64,000 nt of DNA from Streptomyces sulphureus DSM 40104 (lineage in GTDB: Bacteria; Actinomycetota; Actinomycetes; Streptomycetales; Streptomycetaceae). Positions 18,398-26,365 of the stretch are shown here, piece after piece. The stretch covers positions 124,001-188,000 of the forward strand of contig NZ_KB905813.1 in NCBI RefSeq assembly GCF_000381025.1. The letters run 5' to 3'. The first letter of the stretch is position 1; each line of letters starts with the position of its first letter. Below the pieces are notes generated by a model that worked only from the letters and a program-made list of their open reading frames with translations, was not told the DNA's origin and did no database searches. The position numbers and the translations under genes are program-made.

Positions 18398-19234
18398 TCA
18401 GACGTGCGGCTCGTCCGCCGTCGCGGCGACCCCCGGCAGGACGTGATGGCGGCCGATGGGGAGCATCAGCGGCCTGCCCGAGACGGGGTCCTCGATGATG
18501 TGGCTGTCCAGGCCGAAGACCGTGCGGACGAACTCCGTGGTCAGCACCGTGTCGGGGGCGCCGGTCGAGTGGAGCCGCCCTGCTGCCAGGGCGATGAGGT
18601 GGTCGGCGTACCGGGCGGCGAGGTTGAGGTCGTGGAGGACCATGACGATGGTGGTGCCGCGCGTGCGGTTGAGGTCGGTGAGGAGGTCGAGCACCTCGAC
18701 CTGGTGGCTGGCGTCGAGGAAGGTGGTGGGCTCGTCGAGCAGCAGCAGGTCGGTCTGCTGGGCGAGCGCCATCGCGATCCAGACCCGCTGGCGCTGGCCC
18801 CCCGACAGCTCGTCCACGGAGCGGTCCGCGAGCTCGACGGTTCCGGTGGCCTCCAGCGCGGCGGCGACGGCGGCGTCGTCCTCGTCGCTCCAGCGCGACA
18901 TGAGCCCTTGGTGCGGATGGCGCCCGCGCCCGACGAGATCGGCGACGGTGATCCCTTCGGGCGCGACAGGCGCCTGCGGCAACAGTCCGAGGGTGCGCGC
19001 CAGTTGCCGCGCGGGCAGGCGGTGCACCTCCTTGCCGTCCAGGACGACGCGGCCCTCGCGGGGCGTGAGCAGCCGGGACATCGCGCGCAGGAGCGTCGAC
19101 TTGCCGCAGGCGTTCGCCCCGACGATCACCGTGACCCGGCCCGCCGATACGGCGAGGTCGAGCGACTCGATGACGGTCCGGTCGGCGTAGCCGAGAGTGA
19201 GGTGCTCGGCGGCGAGCGAGTGCGAGGTGGTCAC
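18398..19234 (-). CDS. Ferric-siderophore ABC transporter, ATP-binding protein (FepC/FecE type)
   Basis: A 278-residue ABC ATPase with Walker A GANACGKST (about 38-46), signature LSGGQRQR (about 138-145), Walker B LLLLDEP and H-loop VLHDLN. Close similarity to the iron-chelate import subfamily is clear from LLPQAPVAPEGITV and the LDxSHQ switch segment. The GTG start overlaps the stop of the upstream permease (GTGA). It is last in a four-gene operon and powers import of ferric siderophores; the siderophore is not known. Confidence 0.95.
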   Translation of the reverse strand: MTTSHSLAAEHLTLGYADRTVIESLDLAVSAGRVTVIVGANACGKSTLLRAMSRLLTPREGRVVLDGKEVHRLPARQLARTLGLLPQAPVAPEGITVADLVGRGRHPHQGLMSRWSDEDDAAVAAALEATGTVELADRSVDELSGGQRQRVWIAMALAQQTDLLLLDEPTTFLDASHQVEVLDLLTDLNRTRGTTIVMVLHDLNLAARYADHLIALAAGRLHSTGAPDTVLTTEFVRTVFGLDSHIIEDPVSGRPLMLPIGRHHVLPGVAATADEPHV

Positions 19235-20286
19235 AGCGAGCCTCCGGCCCTGTTGGTGCGGACGATCAGGTAGATGAGGTAGGGCGCACCGAGCACGCCG
19301 GTGACCACCCCGACCGGGTAGCGGCTGTCGAAGGCGAACTGCCCGACGAAGTCGGCGACGAGCACCAGCAGCGCCCCGACGAGCCCGGCCGGCACCAGCA
19401 GTGACCTGCCGGGCCCTGCGATCCGCGCCGCGATCGGCCCGGAGAGGAACGCCACGAACGAGACCGGCCCGGCGGCCGCCGTCGCGAAGGCGATCAGCCC
19501 GACCGCCGCGACGATCACCGTGACGCGGCTGCGCTCGACGCGCACCCCGAGCGCGGAGGCGGTGTCGTCGCCGAGCTGCATGGCGGAAAGATTGCGCCCC
19601 TGCGTGAGCAGGACGGGGCCGAGGAGGACGAGCGCGGCGGCGGCCGGCACCACTTGCTCCCAGGCGGCTCCGTTGAGGCTGCCGGTCAGCCAGCGCATCG
19701 CCTCCTGGAGGTCCCACTCGGCGGCCCGGGAGAGGACGTAGGAGGTGACGCTGTCGAGCATCGCCGAGATGCCGATGCCGATGAGGATGAGACGCGTGCC
19801 GACGACCCCGTTCCGGAACGCCAACGAGTAGACGAGCAGGGCGACCGTGAGTCCCGCGACGACGGCGAGGACCGAGACCGCCGTCTCGCTCAGCGAAAGC
19901 GTCACCAGCGCGATCGCCGCGGCGGCGCTCGCGCCCGAGGAGATGCCGATGATGTCCGGACTGGCGAGCGGATTGCGCAGCATCGTCTGGAAGGTGACCC
20001 CCGCCAGACCGAAGCTGAACCCCGCCACCACGGCGAGGACCGCACGCGGCAGCCGCAGCCGTCCCACCGTGAAGGACGCCCCCGGCACGTCCTCGCCCAT
20101 GACCACCCGCACCACGTCGTCGAGCGGATAGAAGGACTGCCCGGCCATCAGGCTCAGCACCAACGCGGCGACGACGAGGAGCGCGAGCACCAGCACCACG
20201 GCACGGCGCCGGGAGGCACGCCTGACGCGTCCGCGGCGGACGGCCTCGACCGTCGCGGCCCGGGGGCCGGAGACTTGGACGCTCAC
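19231..20286 (-). CDS. Ferric-siderophore ABC transporter, FecCD-type permease
   Basis: A 351-residue inner-membrane permease with about nine to ten helices. Family motifs: RLPRAVLAVVAGFSFGLAGV (about 78-97), RNPLASPDIIGISSGA and the cytoplasmic coupling region around LGDDTASALGV. The C-terminal GVVTGVLGAPYLIYLIVR is characteristic. The GTG start overlaps the preceding permease's stop. It pairs with the other permease as the heterodimeric channel. Confidence 0.94.
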   Translation of the reverse strand: MSVQVSGPRAATVEAVRRGRVRRASRRRAVVLVLALLVVAALVLSLMAGQSFYPLDDVVRVVMGEDVPGASFTVGRLRLPRAVLAVVAGFSFGLAGVTFQTMLRNPLASPDIIGISSGASAAAAIALVTLSLSETAVSVLAVVAGLTVALLVYSLAFRNGVVGTRLILIGIGISAMLDSVTSYVLSRAAEWDLQEAMRWLTGSLNGAAWEQVVPAAAALVLLGPVLLTQGRNLSAMQLGDDTASALGVRVERSRVTVIVAAVGLIAFATAAAGPVSFVAFLSGPIAARIAGPGRSLLVPAGLVGALLVLVADFVGQFAFDSRYPVGVVTGVLGAPYLIYLIVRTNRAGGSL

Positions 20287-21329
20287 AGGGCACGCACTTT
20301 CTGCCGACGGACGATGTAGATGAAGAAGGGCCCGCCGACCAGCGCGGTGACGATGCCCACGTCGACCTCGGCGGGCCGGGCGACGAGGCGTCCCAGGACG
20401 TCGGCCACCGTCAGCAGCACCGCACCCAGCAGAGCGGAGAACGGCAGCAGCCAGCGGTGGTCGACCCCGACGAGCAGCCGGCAGGTGTGCGGCACGATGA
20501 GCCCCACGAAGCCGATCGGCCCCGCGGCCGCCGTCGCAGCCCCGCACAGCACGACGGCCCCGAGCGCGGCGACCGCTCTGGCGAGGGCGACGCGTTCGCC
20601 GAGCCCCGCGGCGAGTTCGTCGCCGAGAGCGAGCGAGTTGAGCGTCCGGGCGGACAGCAGGCTGAGGACGCAGCCCGCGAGGAGGAAGGGCAGCACCTGC
20701 CCGAGTCGGTCGAAGGACGCACCGCTCACCCCGCCGATCTGCCAGAGCCGGAAGCTCCCCGCGATGTCGTTCCTGGGCAGGATGACCGCGCTGACGAGTG
20801 AGGTGAACGCGGCCGAGGTGGCGGCGCCCGCGAGCGCGAGCTTCAGCGGCGTCGCCCCGCCCCGCCCGAGCGAGCCGACGGTGTAGACGAAGGCCGCCGA
20901 GACCGCGGCGCCCGCCATCGCCACCCAGATGTAGCCGGTCGCGGAGGAGAGCCCGAAGAACGCGACGGCCGAGACGACCGCGAGCGAGGCGCCCATGTTG
21001 ACGCCGAGGATGCCGGGGTCGGCGAGCGGGTTGCGCGTCACGCCCTGCATCACGCCGCCCGCCAGCCCGAGCGCGGCACCGACGGCCACCGCGAGGAGCG
21101 TCCGGGGGATGCGCTTGGTCGCCGCGGCCTGCTCCAACGACCCGTCGCTCGCGCCTGTGAGCGCCATCCAGACGTCGGACCAGGCGACGGTCCTGGAGCC
21201 GAGCGCGAGCGAGGCCACCATGACGGCGGCGAGCACCAGGACCGCGACGAGGAGCCAGAGCACGCGTGTCCGCGCCGGACGCCGCCACACGGCGGCGTCC
21301 GGCGCGGATCGGGTGTCTACTGCCGTCAC
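20283..21329 (-). CDS. Ferric-siderophore ABC transporter, FecCD-type permease
   Basis: A 348-residue FecCD permease. RIPRTLLAVAVGAALGLAGG, RNPLADPGILGVNMGA and LGDELAAGLGE mark the family; the C-terminal VTALVGGPFFIYIVRR is also typical. The start GTG at 21329 overlaps the binding-protein stop. With the second permease it forms the membrane channel of the importer. Confidence 0.94.
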   Translation of the reverse strand: MTAVDTRSAPDAAVWRRPARTRVLWLLVAVLVLAAVMVASLALGSRTVAWSDVWMALTGASDGSLEQAAATKRIPRTLLAVAVGAALGLAGGVMQGVTRNPLADPGILGVNMGASLAVVSAVAFFGLSSATGYIWVAMAGAAVSAAFVYTVGSLGRGGATPLKLALAGAATSAAFTSLVSAVILPRNDIAGSFRLWQIGGVSGASFDRLGQVLPFLLAGCVLSLLSARTLNSLALGDELAAGLGERVALARAVAALGAVVLCGAATAAAGPIGFVGLIVPHTCRLLVGVDHRWLLPFSALLGAVLLTVADVLGRLVARPAEVDVGIVTALVGGPFFIYIVRRQKVRAL

Positions 21330-22375
21330 TTGACCTTGTCCGCGGCCTTGGCGAGCGCGGCGACGTAGTCGTCGAGCACCCACGAGATCGACAGCGGGGT
21401 CGGGTTGGCGGCGGTCCCCAGCGGCTCGGTGCTCGGCAGCAGGTAGGTCGAGCCGCGGTCGATCGCCGGCATCTTGGAGAGCAGCGGGTCCTTCTGGAGC
21501 GTCTTCAGGAGCTTGCCGCTGTCGTCGCCGTATCCGGTGACGATGTCGACGTCGTCGAACGCGTCGATCTGCTCGGCGCTCTGCGTCAGCGCGAACTTCT
21601 TCGTGCCCTTGGACGCCTTCGCGATGCTCTTCGGGATCTTCATCCCGAGGTCTTCGAAGAACTGCGTCCGGGTGTCGTGCGTCGTGTAGTAGCTGACCTT
21701 GCTGACGTCCTTGGTGTCGACGTGCGTCATGAACATCGCCGACTTCCCCTTGATCTGCGGGTACTTGGCGACGGTCTTGTCGATGTCCTTCTCGATGTCG
21801 GTGATCAGCTTCTCGCCCTTGTCGGCGAGGCCGATCGCCTTGCTGTTGAGCCGGATGATGTCGCGCCACGGGGTCGCCCAGGCCGCGTCCGGATACGCCA
21901 CCACGGGCGCGATCTCGCTCAGCGTCTTGTAGTCCTGCTTGGTCAGCCCGGAGTAGGCGGCGAGGATCACGTCTGGCTTGGTGTCGGCGACGGCCTCGAA
22001 GTCGATGCCGTCGGTCTCGTCGAAGAGCTCCGGCGTCTCGGCGTTCAGCTCCTTCAGCCGCTCGTCGACCCAGGGCAGGACGCCGTCATCGTCGTCGTCG
22101 CCGAAGTTGGCCGCCGCCATGCCGACCGGCACGACGCCGAGAGCGAGCGGCACTTCGTGGTTGGCCCAGTTCACCGTGGCGACGCGTTCGGGCTTCTCGG
22201 GAAGGGTGGTCTTCCCCAGGGCGTGCTCGACGGTGAGGGGGAAGGACTCCGAACTTCCCTTCGTGTTCTTGTTCTTCTCATCGGAGTCGGAGGAACCGCT
22301 GCCGCAACCGGTGAGGACGAGCCCCGCAACTGCGACGGCGGCGGTGAGCAGGCGAAGGCGATGCGAACCTATCAA
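21326..22375 (-). CDS. Iron-siderophore ABC transporter substrate-binding lipoprotein
   Basis: A 349-residue extracellular lipoprotein. The signal peptide ends in the lipobox LVLTGC, with the Cys near residue 24, followed by a Ser/Asp-rich linker and a FepB/FecB-type fold (ERVATVNWANHEVPLALGV; KPDVILAAYSGLT). I prefer the TTG start at 22375 because GGAG lies 6 nt upstream; a GTG four codons earlier (22387) lacks a clear site. It is first in the operon, about 100 bp downstream of an iron-box-like element, so repression by a DmdR/IdeR-type regulator under high iron is expected. Confidence 0.92.
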   Translation of the reverse strand: MIGSHRLRLLTAAVAVAGLVLTGCGSGSSDSDEKNKNTKGSSESFPLTVEHALGKTTLPEKPERVATVNWANHEVPLALGVVPVGMAAANFGDDDDDGVLPWVDERLKELNAETPELFDETDGIDFEAVADTKPDVILAAYSGLTKQDYKTLSEIAPVVAYPDAAWATPWRDIIRLNSKAIGLADKGEKLITDIEKDIDKTVAKYPQIKGKSAMFMTHVDTKDVSKVSYYTTHDTRTQFFEDLGMKIPKSIAKASKGTKKFALTQSAEQIDAFDDVDIVTGYGDDSGKLLKTLQKDPLLSKMPAIDRGSTYLLPSTEPLGTAANPTPLSISWVLDDYVAALAKAADKVK

Positions 22376-22471
22376 CTTGTTCTCCACTTTCGAGATGGCT
22401 GGGTGCCCTCCTCGCACGCCTGGGACCCGGGATGCCGTCGTGGAGCTGTGCACCGTACTCGCGCAAACCAA

Positions 22472-22490
22472 TTAGGTAAGGCTTGCCTTG
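22472..22490. promoter_or_regulatory. Iron box (DmdR/IdeR-type operator)-like site
   Basis: The sequence TTAGGTAAGGCTTGCCTTG is a good partial palindrome matching the actinobacterial iron box consensus (TTAGGTTAGGCTNACCTAA-like, from memory). A second half site, TTAGGTTAA, follows at 22495. It lies about 100 bp upstream of the siderophore-binding lipoprotein, in position to control the four-gene operon. Confidence 0.75.
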
Positions 22491-22649
22491 GTACTTTAGG
22501 TTAAGAGGGGTTGCGTCGCAATCGACCGGCTGGGACGGAAGTTGCGGGGATCGGGGCAGGTGCGTGCGTCTCTGTAGGTCTGAGGCGGCCAACACGTGCG
22601 TGGGAAAGGGGAGTTGGCGGTCGGCCTCTTGACGGAAGGCCGGGCGGCA

Positions 22650-22757
22650 CGCTCGTTCGGAGCCGGGTGTGAGCCCGGTGACACGGCGGAACGCCGCCCC
22701 GAAGGCGCTCGCCGGGCCGTAGTCGACCCACCGTGCCCCCAGCCCAACGGCTACCAC
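22650..22757 (-). pseudogene. Fragment of an AraC-family regulator C-terminus
   Basis: About 36 codons read VDYGPASAFGAAFRRVTGLT, closely resembling the second helix-turn-helix of AraC proteins (GY-x-S-x-SAF-xx-AFRR-xx-G-x-TPG). No start, effector domain or first HTH can be joined to it in frame. AraC regulators often sit beside siderophore transporters, so this may be the remains of the operon's own activator. It could still be chance similarity because it is short. Confidence 0.45.
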
Positions 22758-23039
22758 GTCGCCTGTTCCGGCCCTTTCGCTGTCGACGGAAGGTTCCTAG
22801 GGCGGGGCCGGCAGGACGGGCGACGCGCCGCGTCAACTCGCCCGATGCGCTGCCGTTCGCTCATCCGCACCTGAAAACGCGAGCCAACTTCCGTACGGGG
22901 CAAGAGCGGCGGGTCCAGTGTTTTCCCGGCAAGTGACGTGAAGCACCATCCAGTAGACATGAGTCTTTCGCAATGGCTGTGACCTTGGCAGGCTTCACGA
23001 GTCCTTACCGTCACGCACACCTTTGCGAGGTTCTTCGTC
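22758..23039. other. Upstream region of the phospholipase C gene
   Basis: No gene is supported. This stretch must hold the phospholipase promoter. I looked for PHO-box direct repeats of the GTTCACC type and did not find a convincing set. The immediate Shine-Dalgarno is GCGAGG, about 9 nt before the ATG at 23040. Confidence 0.35.
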
Positions 23040-25109
23040 ATGGCCGAACTGAACAGGCGTCGCTTCCTGCAGATCACGGGAGCAACTGCGGGCTTTGCGG
23101 CGCTTTCCGGCAGCATCGACCGGGCCGCGGCGATCCCGGCCGCGCGCCGCACCGGCTCCCTCGAGGACGTCGAGCACGTCGTGGTCCTGATGCAGGAAAA
23201 CCGCTCCTTCGACCAGTACTTCGGCGCCATGAAGGGGGTACGCGGCTTCGGCGACCCCCGGCCCGTCACGCTGCCGAACGGCAAGTCGGTCTTCCACCAG
23301 CCCACGGAGCCGGGCTCCGGAACGGAGGTGCTGCCCTACCGGGCCGAGGACGAGGACCTCGGCATGAAGTTCCTCGCGGGCCTGGACCACAGTTGGAACG
23401 GCAGCCACAAGGCGCTCAACGACGGCGCGTACGACGGCTGGATCGCCGCCAAGTCCGAAGAGACGATGGCTCACATGAACCGGGACGACATCCCGTTCTT
23501 CTACGCCCTCGCCGACAAGTTCACCGTGTGCGACGCCTACCACTGCTCGTACATCGGCAACACCGAACCCAACCGCTACTACATGTGGGCGGGCTACCAG
23601 GGCGGCGACGAGGACGGGATCGGCGGACAGGTCGTCTCCGGCGACGAACCGGGCAACGGCGGCACCACGTACCCCGAGCGGCTGGAGGAGGCCGGGATCT
23701 CCTGGAAGTGCTACCAGGACATCGGCAACGGCCTGAACGGCGCCGGCGAATGGGGCTGGACCGAGGACGCCTACATCGGCGCCTACGGGTGCAACACGCT
23801 GCTCTACAACGAGAACTACCGCAAGGCGAAGCCGGGCGAGCCGCTGTACGAGAAGGCGCGGCGTGGCACCGAGATCAAGAAGAGCGGTGAGCTGCTGGAC
23901 GACCTGCGCGCCGACGTCAGCGCGGGCAAGCTGCCGCAGGTCTCCTACGTCACCGCGCCCGAGGCGTTCGACGAGCACCCCAACTGGCCCACGAACTACG
24001 GCGCCTGGTACATCGCACAGGTCCTGGACGTGCTCACCTCCAACCCCGAGGTGTGGAGCAGAACGGCCCTGTTCATCACCTACGACGAGAACGACGGCTA
24101 CTTCGACCACGTGGTCCCGCCCTACGTGCCCGCCACCGAGGACCAGGGCGACGCGACGATGGACACCGCGGCCGACCACTACAAGGGCGACGCCGAGAAC
24201 CAGGCGGGACCCTACGGTCTGGGCCCGCGCGTGCCGATGCTCGTCGTCTCGCCGTGGTCGACCGGCGGCTACGTGTGCTCGGAGACCTTCGACCACACCT
24301 CGATCATCCGCTTCATGGAGCGGCGCTTCGGCGTCCACGAGCCGAAGATCTCACCGTGGCGCCGGGCCGTGTGCGGCGACCTGACCTCGGCCTTCGACTT
24401 CTCGCTCAAGGAGACCGGCCGCCCCGAACTGCCGGACGTCGACGAGTACGAGCCCACCGACAACGAGCGGCACGACTCCTACAACCCCCCGCGTCCCGAC
24501 ACCCCGCAGGCACTCCGGCAGGAGAAGGGCCGTCGCCGCACCCGGCCGCTGCCGTACGCCCCGGCGGTCGACGGCGAACTCGACGCGGCCCAGGGCAGGT
24601 TGACGCTGACCTTCGGCGGCGGCGAGAAGGCCGGCGCGCACTTCCACGTGACCTCCGGCAACCGCACCGACGGCCCCTGGGTGTACTCGACCGAGGCCGG
24701 AAAGACGCTCTCGGCCACGTGGTCGACGGAAGCGTCCGAGGACGCCTACGACCTCACGGTCCACGGGCCCAACGGGTTCCTGCGCACCTTCCGGGGCAGG
24801 GCGGCGGAGGCGGGTCCCGAGGTCACCGCGCGGCACCGGGCCGGCACCGGCGGCATCGAGCTGACGGTCACCAACTCCGGTGCGGCCAGGGCGACCCTGC
24901 GCCTGACCAACGGCTACGGCGGCCGGAGCGAGACCCTCACGGTGCGCGCGGGCGAGACGCTCACCCACACCGTCGACCTCCGGGCGACCAAGCGCTGGTA
25001 CGACCTGCGGCTCCTCAGCGACCACGACGACACCTACCTGCGCCGCCTGGCCGGACACGTGGAGACCGGCGAGCCGGGCGTGAGCGACCCGGCCATCGCC
25101 ACCGCCTGA
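23040..25109 (+). CDS. Phosphocholine-specific phospholipase C, Tat-exported
   Basis: A 689-residue secreted enzyme that cleaves the phosphodiester of phosphatidylcholine. The N-terminus LNRRRFLQITG followed by a hydrophobic stretch is a twin-arginine signal. The catalytic domain of the phosphoesterase (acid phosphatase-like) superfamily includes MQENRSFDQYFGAMKG (about 51-66), CSYIGNTEPNRYYMW, and TYDENDGYFDHVVPP (about 348-362), as in PlcN-type enzymes. The C-terminal 200 residues hold two beta-sandwich repeats of the DUF756 type. Full length for the family. It is the last intact chromosomal gene before the island. Confidence 0.94.
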   Translation: MAELNRRRFLQITGATAGFAALSGSIDRAAAIPAARRTGSLEDVEHVVVLMQENRSFDQYFGAMKGVRGFGDPRPVTLPNGKSVFHQPTEPGSGTEVLPYRAEDEDLGMKFLAGLDHSWNGSHKALNDGAYDGWIAAKSEETMAHMNRDDIPFFYALADKFTVCDAYHCSYIGNTEPNRYYMWAGYQGGDEDGIGGQVVSGDEPGNGGTTYPERLEEAGISWKCYQDIGNGLNGAGEWGWTEDAYIGAYGCNTLLYNENYRKAKPGEPLYEKARRGTEIKKSGELLDDLRADVSAGKLPQVSYVTAPEAFDEHPNWPTNYGAWYIAQVLDVLTSNPEVWSRTALFITYDENDGYFDHVVPPYVPATEDQGDATMDTAADHYKGDAENQAGPYGLGPRVPMLVVSPWSTGGYVCSETFDHTSIIRFMERRFGVHEPKISPWRRAVCGDLTSAFDFSLKETGRPELPDVDEYEPTDNERHDSYNPPRPDTPQALRQEKGRRRTRPLPYAPAVDGELDAAQGRLTLTFGGGEKAGAHFHVTSGNRTDGPWVYSTEAGKTLSATWSTEASEDAYDLTVHGPNGFLRTFRGRAAEAGPEVTARHRAGTGGIELTVTNSGAARATLRLTNGYGGRSETLTVRAGETLTHTVDLRATKRWYDLRLLSDHDDTYLRRLAGHVETGEPGVSDPAIATA

Positions 25110-25190
25110 TCAACTCCTCGGCGCGGGCCGCCTCATGGCGACCACGACGACCACGGCGGGCGGGGCAGTGCTCGGCCACGGCCGTGGTGG

Positions 25191-25615
25191 TCAGTCGGCG
25201 TTGGCGGTGGGCAGCACCGACGCGTCGACGACGTAGAGGTTCTCCGTCCCGTGCACGGCCCCGTCGAGCCCGACGGGGCCGTGCACGGGACGGACGTCGG
25301 CCCCGGCAGGTAACGGCGCGTGCTGGTAGGCGCCCGCCGAGCGCAGCGCCGTGGCGAGGCCGCCGGGGCTGCGGACCGCCGCGAACGGGCGGCTCCCGCG
25401 CCCAGCAGGCCGCCGAGGCGCGGCGTACGGGCGAGCTGGAGCCCCGTCATCGGCCGTCCGGTGTCGCGGGGGTCCTGGGGCCGCGGGCCGATGGCGGACG
25501 CGGCGAAGCGGTCGGCCGAACGCAACCACGGCGCCCCGTCGAACGGGGCCGCATCAGCGCTGTCCACAGGGCGAGTCCCACCCAGCCGTCGCCGATCGAT
25601 ACGGACTCGACGGGA
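25191..25615 (-). pseudogene. Frameshifted C-terminal remnant of a GMC oxidoreductase
   Basis: Three frames of the minus strand together spell the C-terminal domain of a glucose-methanol-choline flavoenzyme: ALWTALMRPRSTG, then WLRSADRFAASAIGP with DPRDTGRPMTGLQLAR, then HGTENLYVVDASVLPTANAD ending at 25191. At least two frame changes are needed to read through and no N-terminal FAD domain remains. The upstream edge runs into the recombinase remnant near 25,610. This looks like a chromosomal gene destroyed by an old insertion. Confidence 0.75.
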
Positions 25616-26000
25616 AGACTTGCAGACCGACGGAGCTGGCCGAGGCCCGCCGACAGCTTGCCAACCGCGAGCCGCGCCTCACCTGGTACCGAGCGGCGCT
25701 CGACGCAGGGCCGGACGCAGCCCAGATCGCCCAGTGGATCAGCGAGACCCGGCAGGAGAAGGGCGCCGTCGCACAGCGGCTTCGCGCCGCTGCCCCGCGC
25801 ACCCGGGCAACCGCATCTCCGAAGCGGAGCCGGAAACCATGCCCCGCACGCTCGGCGACATGAAAGACAGGCTCCTCGCCACCGACCCCGCCGACGAACG
25901 TCCGACCCACGCATCGTTCGGACCGACCCCCACACACGACGAACGACGGCAGACCGTGACCGTTGAGTCACGTCCCGCCGCCGCATGTGGGTATGGAGTG
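25610..26000 (+). pseudogene. Decayed C-terminal part of a serine recombinase (older element)
   Basis: The plus strand shows YRAALDAGPDAAQIAQWISE, homologous to HRAALEAGADPALVTQWIAE in the recombinase at 59,091-60,861. In another frame it continues with LGDMKDRLLATDPADE (like VTAAIRHADPTDKAE) and VTVESRP (like VLVESHL). The relationship runs to the very end of the gene and into the shared 15-mer at 26,000. It is frameshifted and lacks the catalytic and most DNA-binding regions. It is the scar of an earlier related element at the same tRNA. Confidence 0.75.
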
Positions 26001-26014
26001 TGTCGGGAGGGGGA
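26000..26014. repeat. Left copy of 15-bp direct repeat (candidate attL)
   Basis: GTGTCGGGAGGGGGA matches the tRNA-Leu 3'-end copy at 60,842 exactly. It sits directly after the decayed recombinase tail, just as the right copy ends the newer recombinase gene. Confidence 0.65.
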
Positions 26015-26305
26015 GCGGGGCTGTTGCTCCACGGGTTGCGGCGTTGACGGGGGAATTGCTGCTTACAGCTGAGTAGCCGTCCACTTGACGCACCCGAGAG
26101 GGGGCCCCATCCAGGCGATCATCGCGCTTCGCGGACATACCCCAGGCGTACCAGGAGCTCTGCGACAGCACGGTCGTGCCCTGACCCTGACCTGCGACCA
26201 ACGCCTGCTCGGTGAGATCACCGGCGCATAGTCGCCGCCTGGGCGCAGTGCGGCCGTCTGCCGTACGTCGCTCCCGTCGTCTCAGAAAGACCGGAGTCCC
26301 CAATT
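26015..26305. other. Gene-poor left edge of the island
   Basis: No intact gene is recognised. Short translations such as GVPGALRQHGRALTLTCDQR in the plus strand look like decayed coding sequence but cannot be assigned to a family. Confidence 0.35.
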
Positions 26306-26338
26306 GCGGTGCGCTGGCCTGCAACGCCAGCGCACCGC
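26306..26338. terminator. Terminator hairpin after the UvrD-type helicase gene
   Basis: A perfect 13-bp inverted repeat (GCGGTGCGCTGGC / GCCAGCGCACCGC) with a 7-base loop lies 28 bp downstream of the minus-strand helicase stop. On the coding strand it is followed by AATTG. Confidence 0.75.
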
Positions 26339-26365
26339 GCAGCGATGCCCTCTGGGGCCCCACCC

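Noticed and set aside
22860..23039. PHO box upstream of the phospholipase C gene
   Set aside because: TTCACG-like pieces occur, but not as 11-bp direct repeats matching the Streptomyces PHO consensus.
25133..25190. Coding continuation after the phospholipase
   Set aside because: Only low-complexity frames; the GMC remnant stop at 25,191 marks the end of recognisable coding sequence.
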